From NCBI GenBank assembly GCA_018818365.1, contig JAHISH010000209.1:1-5578 (forward strand): a stretch of 5,578 nucleotides of DNA, given 5' to 3'. Position numbers and translations under genes: made by a program. Shown here in pieces: positions 1 through 5,578 of the stretch (the stretch's first letter is position 1; the number at the start of each line of letters is the position of its first letter). The DNA is from Candidatus Omnitrophota bacterium (GTDB lineage Bacteria > Omnitrophota > Gorgyraeia > Gygaellales > Profunditerraquicolaceae). The notes under the pieces were generated by a model. It was not told the origin of the DNA. It saw only the letters and a program-made list of their open reading frames with translations, and ran no database searches.

Positions 1-1
1 A

Positions 2-3000
2 CAGCTTAAACAACCAATTACCACGTTGTTAGCGAATGAAGCGTTTCCGTGTCTTAACATTGTCTTTGCTGCTGCGGAGATGACCGGTGTAGTCCCTTAT
101 GCCGGCCTAGGCGATGTGATAGAAGGGCTTTCGTTGGCATTGGCTGGTTTAGGGCAGAATGTATCGGTAGTCTTGCCGCGTTTTGAGATGATGGAGCAGG
201 GTGAAGAGACAGAGCAGATACTACACATCCCGTTTGGTGACGCGACCAAAAATTACGAGGTGGGAACTTTAAGGTATCATGATTTGGTACGTGTGTTTAT
301 TATTCGCGGTGATTTCGGCCCCATTTATCAAAGCACTCCCGAGCAGCAATTCGAAGAGGCAGTGATCCTCTCTCGTGCGCCTTTTCAATTAACTTTAGCT
401 CCCCAGATTCTGGTAAGCAATGATTGGCAAAGAGCATTGGTGCCTTTATATCTGGGAGAGTACCGTATACAGGATGCGTCATTAGCGGGAACGGCAGTTA
501 TCCAAATTCTTCATAATTTAGGATATAAGGGAGAGATCCCGCATGCATGGTGGGCACTGGCCAGACTTCAGGAGTCTTATAACGAATTCGTTCATTTTGG
601 CCAACTTTTGCTTTTGAAGGCAGCGCTCTTACGGGCGCATAGGCTGGTGCCGGTAAGTAAACGGAATCGCCAGGAAATCGTGTGGAATGAAAAAGGTTTG
701 GCATTTGGTTTTGAAGAGATATTCAGTGCCCGCGCCCAGGAAATATTCGGTATTACTAACCGCATCGATTGTCAGGCATGGAATCCTCTTATCGATACTA
801 CCTTGGCAGCCCGGTATGATAAAGAAGGTTTTGTCGCGGCACGGTTGGCAAATGCGCAGGCCTTGCGTCAGAGAATAGGATTATCTATTCCGGCTGCAGA
901 CCAGGATGCGCCTTTATTGGGCATGGTGACCAGAGCAGTAGAACAGAAGGGCGTGCATCTTGTTGCAGAATCTTTAACACGGTTGCTTGGCAGCACCGAT
1001 GCGCAATTTATTTTTAATGGCAACGCGGATATGGGGCGCGACTATCCAAGAAACTTCATCGAACAGCTACGAATACTCAAGGCACAATACCCTGGCCGTG
1101 TTGCGATAATTTCCCCTTTTGATAAAGATCTGTCCCGCTTGATGTATGGGGCCTGTTTATTATTGCTCTATCCTTCTCTTTATGACCCTTGTAACGTAGA
1201 TGTAATGAAGGCAATCCGCTACGGCGTGCTTCCTCTTGGAAGATCAACAGGGGGAATTGATGAACATATCTTCAATTACGATCCCCATGCACATGCAGAG
1301 GAAGTAACCGGATTCAAATTTCATGATTACACGGCAGAGGCGCTCACCGGAACCATCTTTTGGGCGTTAAGAGTATTGGCTAATTTTGACCTGCGGAATC
1401 GTCTGCAACAGAACAATATCTTGACTGACTTTTCGTGGGAGAGGGATTCAGTCTATGAGTATCTTGCATTGATGCTCTCTTTGCTTGATGATGCTGTTAT
1501 TGCCCGGGCGCAAGGGGTTAATTTGTCGCAACATGCTGTTTCCAGTTCTCCCCTTGCGAATAATTCTTATGGCGCGGTGGTTAAAGGGTTGACTTCTAGT
1601 TCGCCAGTAACTCTTGCAAGCATCCGGGAGGCGCGGCAGGTCTACCAGTATATCGGTATTTCTATCGGGGGTAACAAATTAGCGGTGTCGTTGAATGACG
1701 GAGTCAATAATATCTTAGACTACTTGTATGTGCAATGGCGTCAGGCATTTCCCGATTGGGCAAAGAAAAAGAAATCCGTGGATCGACAAGACAGCGAAGA
1801 TGTTATGGCAGTAGTCGTTGCACAGATACGCGCGCTGCTTGAAAGAAACGGGGTCTCTTTAAATGCAATTCGCTTGATAAGCGCAAATCTTGCAGGCCCC
1901 GTCGATGGGGATGCGGGGATTTATGGGTCTGATTTCCCTGTTACTAACCTTCCCTTTGACCAGTATCCTTTCCGCCAGAGGCTCGGTGATTTAATGCGCA
2001 CAGCTGATTCTCAATTTCGTGTTGTTGTGCATATGTGTAATGATGGAGAAGGGGCATTGAAAGGAGAGACCTATTCTCCGAGAGGATTATTGGCCGACTT
2101 TGAAAATGGGGGGATTGTCATAATTGGAGGAGGCATTAATATTGCCGTCAAGAAAGATGGAAATGTCTACTTTGGCCCTGAAGGAAGAGCGGAAATTAAA
2201 GAAGTAGGACATTCTTTGTTTCAACACAGTGCACATTATCGCTGGGCAGGGCATTATACGTTAGGGGGGCATCCGATAGAAAGAGGTAATACTTCCAAGG
2301 CAATTATCAGAAGGAGTGGGCAAATTGGGGAAGAGTATGTGCGTTTGCGCCAAATGTACGGTTGGGAGAAGGCAGAACAAGTATTCCTTCAAGACCATCC
2401 AGGGTATCCTTTTATTGCGTGGGGAAAAGGGGAGAGGGATATGGAGGATAGATTATCCGGCCCGAGTATCGCCCGCCGTTTTAGAAAAGAAAAATTGCCA
2501 TTTACGGAGCGCACTGTCACTCAGGAAGCGCTTTCCGGAAATCAACAGGCCGTCGCATCGATACAATCTATTGCCGTAGAGATTGGAAAGGCCTTGGCGG
2601 CATTTATGGCTCATTATCAGGATAAAGAGTTCGTAAGGCATCTGGTGCTTGTTTCAGGGATTAATGAGAATATGGGGAAAGAAGTGTATGCGAATCGGCG
2701 CGATGAGCAGGCAGGTTTGGATATATACATCAAGTTCATACGACAGAGCACGTTCTTTGAATTGACTAGATATTTTTATGTTAGCAGGCGCCAGGCCGCC
2801 GATATGGTAAGCGGCATTGTACGTTCGCAATTGACCTTTGAGCGTGAGCTTGTTTCTTATCAGCCAAGCGATGAGGATGTGCTCGCACCGGCATCAAGTT
2901 CCCCTCTCGCGAGTAATTCTTATGGTGCGGTGGTTGCGATGCGTTTGAAGGTCACCAATGGTATCCGTTCACTGCTACAGAGCAGGTTGTCTGAGGGGGT

Positions 3001-5578
3001 TAGGAGAAGACTAACGAGTTTGCAAGTAGGAAAAGAGATTCGCCAGATATACGCGCATGATGCGCTTCTTTTGCACAATATCCTACAACTGCATAGAATA
3101 GAAGAATTTCTGCGTAGAAGAAGCCAGAGTGTCTCTGCGCGGTCTTTGCTTCCTTTGTCTATTATGATATGGGTTGATATAAAGGTAACAGGAGGGCAAA
3201 TAGTCCCTCCGGATTTTAGCAAATTAACTACTTCCTCTCTTTCGCAAATACCCGGTGAAAGGGATTTATGGTTTGCTCCTAAACCTCTTATTTTAGGTGA
3301 GCCCGGAACCAATTATGTGCCGCTTCTGGTGAGATTAATTGATCCGGAATCCTTGCAGGTTATCCAATTCTCGGGATATCCTGAGGTACCCCATGTTCTA
3401 CAAGCTGAAATGAAGCTTACTGCCTATATGCAGGCGAATTCTCATGCTACTTCAAGTTCCCCCATGGAGACAATAGAGAATGATCTTGAGGCCCTTGCGA
3501 AGAGATATGGCACCAAGCCTTCAAACATCAGTAGCTGGATGGCTCAATATGGCTTGACCTTAGATGAAGTAAGGATACTTCTTGAAGCTAGAGAGAGCCT
3601 TGTAGTAAGTATAAGAGACCGGATCCCTCTTGAGCCGAGGTCACATGAGGTACATATTTCGATGGAGAGGTTGGTTAGTTGGTATCTATCTGCAGATCGG
3701 AATGAAGATGTGTTAACCGAGATGATACACATACTCTTTGGGTTATCGGGGTCAAGGGTTATAAGCGCTTCTTTAAAAGATGCGTTGCAGTCCTATCGTA
3801 TAATGGATGAAATAACTCGGCTATATGCCAGTGGTGCTGATTTACAATTGATTCATGATCGACTTCTTTACCAAGAAGATGAACTTGTCGCTGGGTTTGA
3901 GTTAGATCATATTGGCCGAGAAATATTGGATGGGGAGAAAGCGGACGATGCTGATTTTGCTTCTAGCTCACCGGTGTCGTATCCTCGCACCGCCTCAAGA
4001 GAAAGTAATGGGGACGTTTCTATTTTTCTCGGTAGAGACACTCGTTTTGTCTTGGGAAGAGGAGAAAATAGAAACGTCCCCATGACCTCCAGCAGCCCGC
4101 TTGTTTTTCCTAATGCGCAGAATAGCTTAACCGTCTCTTCTATCAAAGACGCATTCGGCATCCGCGCCGGGCCGGCTACAGCTGTCAGTTCACCGATTGC
4201 GCAACTTCTCCAGCCTCGCATTGTATTAGTAGAATCAGAACCGCGTGATGTTTCTGATGTGATGATATATGTAAGATGGTTGGCTATGATCAGCGGGGCA
4301 GCAGTAATGATTGTGGTTGCGCTTGGGCTTTATGCAATTTCTTTACATACCCCCCTTCCTTTCTCAGCTTTTAATGTTAATATCCTTCTCTTTGGCTTCA
4401 TTTCTTCCCTTATTATCAATTTTCTTTCTCTGAAAAAAGGCTATACTGACGAAGATTCTTTTGATAGTTTCTCAGAGATTAGTGCGCTTGGTCTGAATAG
4501 CTTTTCAACTCCACTATCCTATATATTGTCTGCAAAGATTCTTTATCCTATCGTACAATTTCTTCCCCCAATTAGTTTTACGGTAGGGATATTGGTAAAT
4601 TCGTCTCTCATTAAGTCATTTTCGGTCTTTGCCTGGGGATTTCTGGGGATTCTTGCGGTAGCTGATTTTGTCTTTGCAGGCAAAAGGTTTAGACATAACT
4701 CTTTTACAAGAAAAAGGAGCATTAAATATTATACATTTATCTGCGCTCCGCTAGCGGAGGAGAGGTTTCTCAGCATGCCTGTAGAACCGTCCCCAAAGGG
4801 AACTGCAAGTTCTGTAGTTTCCGCGCGTTTAAACACCGAAGCAGAACTGATTGCGCGAGAGATAGAGTCACTCCTGCAGCGCGGGGCCTTAAGCGCGGAT
4901 GATTTGACCCGGGGCCCGGGATTTGCCGAATTGCACGCCCGTCTGCACCGGCTTTACACTGGGGTATTCCTTGAGACAGGTGATGTGCCGATCGATATGC
5001 TGCAATTATTAGCCATTCTCTACAGCCCGGGCATAGGAAGGGTTATTCGCGTCGTGCTGGAGATGATAAACGGGGGGCAGGAGGAAGAGGCAAAAAAATT
5101 TGTGTGCGATTATTTCCACATCAAAAGAGCCGACCTGGATGCCGATCCGGATGTCTTTATCTGGATGCCTGAAGGTATCTCTGCGGATGGAATTAAGGCA
5201 GTCGTGTTTTCTGATTCTTCATCAAATTTGGGTTTTGGCGATACTCATTGGTTGACTATGGTCTTTACGGCTATGGGTAAGGCAATGTTGATTACGCACT
5301 TGGCGCATGTGCCGACTGCCATATGCCTGGTGAAAGACAAGAAACCGGAGAAACTTGAAAAGGCGCTCTGGCTGGCAAGTTCGGTATTCACGAATGCCTG
5401 CCTTATGTTAGAAGATATTCACGCAAGAAAGAGTTTCTCCCTTTGGCAGGAAGCCAATCGCGTTTCAGCTTTGCATGATCTTAATAGGATATATTGGCAC
5501 GATGACGCAACCGGAACTGCCATGAATGTTGCGTTGCATTCGATCATGCGTCTTATTAAAGTAGGGAAGAAATTAGGC
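2..5578 (+). CDS. Internal part of a giant multidomain protein (open at both ends)
   Basis: Frame 2 is open for all 1859 codons of the window with no in-frame stop, and it carries recognisable protein motifs from base 50 to at least base 2700. Neither start nor stop lies in the window, so the full protein is longer than 1859 residues. In order the chain holds a GT5 glycogen-synthase-like domain, a ROK sugar-kinase-like domain, two unrecognised regions, a translated palindromic repeat, a multi-span membrane segment and an unrecognised C-terminal region. SSSP(L/V/M) linkers separate most of these. No signal peptide can be judged because the N-terminus is missing. Giant ORFs with SSSP-type linkers are, from my general knowledge, typical of Omnitrophota; this assignment is inference. 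The alternative, several adjacent genes, is contradicted by the lack of any stop or intergenic gap. An assembly or frameshift artefact would shorten such a frame, not create it. Overall function is unknown. Confidence 0.97.
50..1495 (+). other. GT5 glycogen/starch-synthase-like domain, catalytic positions altered
   Basis: Residues 17-498 follow the whole GT-B fold of bacterial glycogen synthase (GlgA, about 480 residues), which extends alpha-1,4-glucan from ADP-glucose. Visible landmarks are the N-terminal strand and glycine loop (LNIVFAAAEM, then AGLGDV at 34-39), VVLPRF, NDWQRA (140-145, usually HDWxxA), ILHNLGYKG (169-177), PVSKRNRQEI (217-226), GITNRIDCQAWNP (250-262, usually GILNGID..WNP), GMVTRAVEQKG (307-317), PSLYDPCNV (391-399, usually PSxFEPCGL) and STGGIDE (415-421). 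Arg311 and Lys316 keep the spacing of the phosphate-contacting Arg and Lys of GlgA. The KTGGL motif is degenerate: Pro32-Tyr33-Ala34 stand where Lys-Thr-Gly are expected. The His of HDW is Asn140, and the essential Glu of EPCGL is Asp395. Family membership is clear. Normal glycogen synthase activity is doubtful, so it may be a pseudoenzyme, a sugar-binding module or a transferase with changed specificity. Confidence 0.88.
1541..1582 (+). repeat. Interdomain linker copy A (SSSPLANNSYGAVV)
   Basis: Residues 514-527 read SSSPLANNSYGAVV and lie about 15 residues after the GT5-like domain. The linker at 2894-2935 differs at one of its 14 residues, and the two agree at 36 of 42 bases by direct comparison. 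Most of the differences are synonymous third-position changes, so the peptide appears to have been kept while the DNA drifted. The pair brackets the ROK-like domain. A second, shorter linker follows four residues later. The role is inferred to be a flexible spacer or a processing site. Confidence 0.85.
1592..1609 (+). repeat. Short linker TSSSPV
   Basis: Residues 531-536 read TSSSPV and come just after linker copy A, separated from it only by KGL. About 11 residues later the first strand of the ROK-like domain begins. Two linkers in tandem with almost nothing between them suggest either duplication of the linker or loss of a module that once lay between them. Confidence 0.75.
1643..2866 (+). 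other. ROK-family (glucokinase-like) sugar kinase domain, divergent
   Basis: Residues 548-955 show the ROK/ASKHA order of motifs: YIGISIGGNKLAV (550-562, usually GiDiGGTK), an AGPVDGDAG loop (631-639, the GPVD motif), VTNLPF (647-652, the NL substrate loop), HMCNDGEGALKGE (678-690, the NDxxxxxxGE motif with catalytic-base Asp681), GIVIIGGGI (704-712, the usual GTGIGGG nucleotide loop), EVGH (734-737, the ExGH sugar-binding motif) and a late hydrophobic strand LVLVSGINENMG (881-892, usually GG.). ROK kinases phosphorylate glucose, N-acetylmannosamine or related sugars with ATP. Here the Asp of the first phosphate loop is Ser554 and its Thr is Asn558. The CxCGxxGCxE zinc site that normally follows ExGH is replaced by a His-rich stretch without cysteine. 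The domain is about 400 residues against the usual 300-320, with a Lys-rich insertion near 586-594. ROK ancestry is well supported; kinase activity is uncertain. Confidence 0.83.
2894..2935 (+). repeat. Interdomain linker copy B (SSSPLASNSYGAVV)
   Basis: Residues 965-978 read SSSPLASNSYGAVV and repeat linker copy A at 1541-1582 with one residue changed (Asn to Ser). It closes the ROK-like domain, which is therefore bracketed by matching linkers. The conserved NSYGAVV tail occurs at these two linkers only; the other SSSP linkers in the window lack it. Confidence 0.85.
2936..3451 (+). other. Unrecognised region between two SSSP linkers
   Basis: Residues 979-1150 form a module of about 170 residues bounded by SSSP linkers. 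I do not recognise the family. The first half is rich in Arg, Leu and Gln and looks helical (RSLLQSRLSEGVRRR, then HNILQLHRIEEFLRRR). The second half looks like beta strands with turns: PLSIMIWVDIKV, WFAPKPLILGEPG, YVPLLVRLIDPE and VIQFSGYPEVP. The alternating pattern suggests a small alpha/beta domain. No catalytic motif, signal or membrane span stands out. Confidence 0.6.
3452..3466 (+). repeat. Short linker SSSPM
   Basis: Residues 1151-1155 read SSSPM after HAT. This separates the strand-rich region before it from the helical region after it. It is the Met variant of the SSSP(L/V) linker and lacks the NSYGAVV tail. Confidence 0.7.
3467..3961 (+). other. Unrecognised helical region with an HTH-like start
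   Basis: Residues 1156-1320 sit between the SSSPM and SSSPV linkers. The start, LEALAKRYGTKPSNISSWMA (1162-1181), has the helix-turn-helix spacing seen in small DNA-binding or transposase-type domains (an LAxRYG helix, a turn, then a SNISSW helix). This is a visual resemblance only. The rest is mostly charged amphipathic helix: DEVRILLEARESL, MERLVSWYLSADRNEDV, LKDALQSYRIMDEITRLYA and LQLIHDRLLYQEDELVAGF. It ends in an acidic stretch (DGEKADDADF) just before the next linker. No enzyme motif is visible and no function can be assigned. Confidence 0.55.
3962..3976 (+). repeat. Short linker SSSPV
   Basis: Residues 1321-1325 read SSSPV after an acidic helix end. About ten residues later the in-frame palindromic element starts, so this linker forms the left flank of that element. 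Confidence 0.75.
4008..4083 (+). repeat. 76-bp REP-like palindromic element translated in frame
   Basis: Bases 4008-4030 and 4062-4083 are inverted repeats that pair along their whole length apart from one bulged T in the left arm. The arm begins ATGGGGACGTTTCTATTTTT. Inside them AGACA (4036-4040) and TGTCT (4048-4052) form a second short stem around a 7-base loop, so the whole element can fold into one long hairpin. It is read through in frame 2: the left arm gives NGDVSIFL and the right arm gives ENRNVPM. It has an SSSP linker on each side. The GGGGAC...GTCCCC ends resemble dispersed palindromes I recall from several bacterial genomes, including REP sequences mobilised by REP-associated tyrosine transposases; that family link is unverified. 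A terminator role is unlikely because the frame continues for about 500 codons beyond it and there is no U-tract after the right arm. Confidence 0.88.
4088..4102 (+). repeat. Short linker SSSPL
   Basis: Residues 1363-1367 read SSSPL and begin four bases after the palindromic element. Together with the SSSPV at 3962-3976 it brackets the element, so only about 37 residues lie between the two linkers, most of them encoded by the palindrome. Confidence 0.75.
4103..4261 (+). other. Low-complexity tether with a weak SSPI linker
   Basis: Residues 1368-1420 join the SSSPL linker to the first membrane span. The stretch contains a shortened linker, SSPIA (1396-1400, bases 4187-4201), and then one predicted beta strand (RIVLVESEP). 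It looks like a spacer more than a folded domain, and I recognise no family in it. Confidence 0.5.
4262..4741 (+). other. Membrane segment with about four to five hydrophobic spans
   Basis: Residues 1421-1581 contain long hydrophobic stretches typical of membrane helices: WLAMISGAAVMIVVALGLYA (1426-1445), FNVNILLFGFISSLIINFLS (1457-1476), a broken stretch at about 1505-1533 (LSYILSAKILYPIVQFL, then ISFTVGILV) and SFSVFAWGFLGILAVADFVF (1539-1558). A strongly basic tail follows (KRFRHNSFTRKRS), which by the positive-inside rule suggests that this end faces the cytoplasm. An acidic, Ser-rich loop (YTDEDSFDSFSEIS) separates the second and third stretches. The DNA is much more AT-rich than its neighbours (about 32% GC in 4381-4440). 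I do not recognise the family. It would anchor this part of the giant chain in the membrane, or be a membrane protein of its own if the chain is processed. Confidence 0.75.
4746..4759 (+). repeat. Perfect 14-bp palindrome CTCCGCTAGCGGAG
   Basis: CTCCGCTAGCGGAG equals its own reverse complement and can form a 5-bp stem with a CTAG loop. It is translated in frame as part of APLAEE, just after the basic tail of the membrane segment. It marks the point where AT-rich sequence gives way to GC-rich sequence. It may be part of a dispersed repeat or chance; a search of the genome for other copies would decide. Confidence 0.55.
4784..4803 (+). repeat. Possible partial copy of the palindromic element
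   Basis: GAACCGTCCCCAAAGGGAAC can form a small imperfect hairpin (TCCC/GGGA around CAAA). Its first 12 bases match 11 of 12 in the right arm of the element at 4008-4083 (GAAACGTCCCCA, 4071-4082). It is translated as EPSPKGT, followed by ASS, at the boundary between the membrane segment and the last region. It may be a half element or a member of a related repeat family; the match is short, so confidence is moderate. Confidence 0.45.
4805..5578 (+). other. Unrecognised, mostly helical C-terminal region (runs off the window)
   Basis: Residues 1602-1859 begin with a degenerate Ser-rich spacer (ASSVVSA) and continue beyond the window. Early helices include AELIAREIESLLQRGALSAD and FAELHARLHRLYTGVF, followed by LLAILYSPGIGRVIRVVLEM. 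A mixed part follows: VFIWMPEGISADGIKAVVFS, then a Gly/Asp-containing loop (NLGFGDTHWL), a hydrophobic stretch (MGKAMLITHLAHVPTAICLV) and further helices (LEKALWLASSVF, VSALHDLNRIYWHDD). The His and Asp residues in GDTH, THLAH and YWHDD could form a metal or active site, but I cannot match them to a known family. The start is GC-rich (40 of 60 bases in 4861-4920). No function is assigned. Confidence 0.6.

Noticed and set aside
300..704. Two reverse-strand ORFs (300-482, 498-704)
   Set aside because: They sit opposite the GT5-like domain, whose forward-frame motifs (NDWQRA, ILHNLGYKG) fall in the same bases.
687..878. Forward ORF in another frame
   Set aside because: It overlaps the GITNRID..WNP motif region of the GT5-like domain in frame 2 and has no motif of its own.
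2316..2641. Overlapping forward and reverse ORFs (2316-2579 and 2453-2641), the forward one with Cys pairs (CVCAKC)
   Set aside because: The Cys pattern briefly suggests a zinc ribbon, but only one Cys cluster is present, and the frame-2 ROK-like domain is continuous through this stretch.
2920..3312. Reverse-strand ORF of 130 codons
   Set aside because: It lies wholly inside the frame-2 coding sequence, shows no family motif, and overlaps a linker whose peptide is conserved on the forward strand. It is a shadow.
3544..3732. Reverse-strand ORF of 62 codons
   Set aside because: It is Ser/Leu/Thr-rich with no motif and lies inside the helical region of the forward frame.
4008..4083. The hairpin as a rho-independent terminator
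   Set aside because: No T-run follows the right arm, the coding frame continues for about 500 codons, and the long AT-containing stem with a nested inner stem fits a repeat element better.
4008..4085. A small ORF from ATG at 4008 to TGA at 4083-4085 within the palindrome
   Set aside because: It has no ribosome binding site or conserved motif, and frame 2 reads through the same bases. It is a by-product of the repeat sequence.
3907..4221. Reverse-strand ORF of 104 codons spanning the palindrome
   Set aside because: The palindrome is nearly symmetric, so it helps keep the reverse strand open. The protein has no recognisable features, while the forward frame is continuous on both sides.
4775..4783. 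ATG at 4775 as the start of a separate gene after the membrane segment
   Set aside because: No stop codon precedes it in frame and no separate gene end is visible. GAGAGG upstream resembles a ribosome binding site but is also ordinary codons of the continuous frame.
4908..4921. GC-rich string CCCGGGGCCCGGG as a palindrome
   Set aside because: Pairing fails after the central GGGCCC, so it is not an inverted repeat of useful length.

Overview
The whole window lies inside one protein-coding gene. Forward frame 2 (codons starting at base 2) has no stop from base 2 to base 5578. That gives 1859 consecutive sense codons, roughly 200 kDa of protein, with neither end of the gene in view. No promoter, ribosome binding site, RNA gene or second gene is visible. 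Shorter ORFs in other frames are shadows. Residue numbers below count from the codon at base 2.

The organism is most likely a member of candidate phylum Omnitrophota (OP3). I infer this from memory, not from a search. Members of that phylum carry giant ORFs in which unrelated domains are joined by short Ser-rich, Pro-containing linkers of the form (A/T)SSSP(V/L/M), and this window has exactly that design. Six SSSP linkers and one weaker SSP occur between residues 514 and 1399, each at or near an apparent domain boundary.

Layout, N- to C-terminal: (1) residues 17-498, a full-length glycogen/starch-synthase-like GT5 glycosyltransferase with several catalytic positions changed; (2) two linkers at 514-536; (3) residues 548-955, a ROK-family (glucokinase-like) domain with the catalytic Asp kept but a changed phosphate loop and no zinc-binding cysteines; (4) a linker at 965-978 that nearly duplicates the one at 514-527; (5) residues 979-1150, unrecognised; (6) residues 1156-1320, mostly helical and unrecognised, beginning with a helix-turn-helix-like stretch; (7) a 76-bp palindromic element translated in frame, with an SSSP linker on each side; (8) residues 1421-1581, an AT-rich membrane segment with about four or five hydrophobic spans; (9) a junction with a 14-bp palindrome and a second piece related to the palindromic element; (10) residues 1602-1859, an unrecognised, mostly helical region that runs off the window.

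The two recognisable modules both belong to families that handle glucose or related sugars, so this part of the protein may bind or modify carbohydrate. The altered active sites make ordinary catalysis doubtful, especially for the GT5 module. The chain reads like an operon fused into one polypeptide, with SSSP linkers as separators and palindromic repeats tolerated in the linkers. Whether it stays one chain or is cut into separate proteins cannot be told from the sequence.
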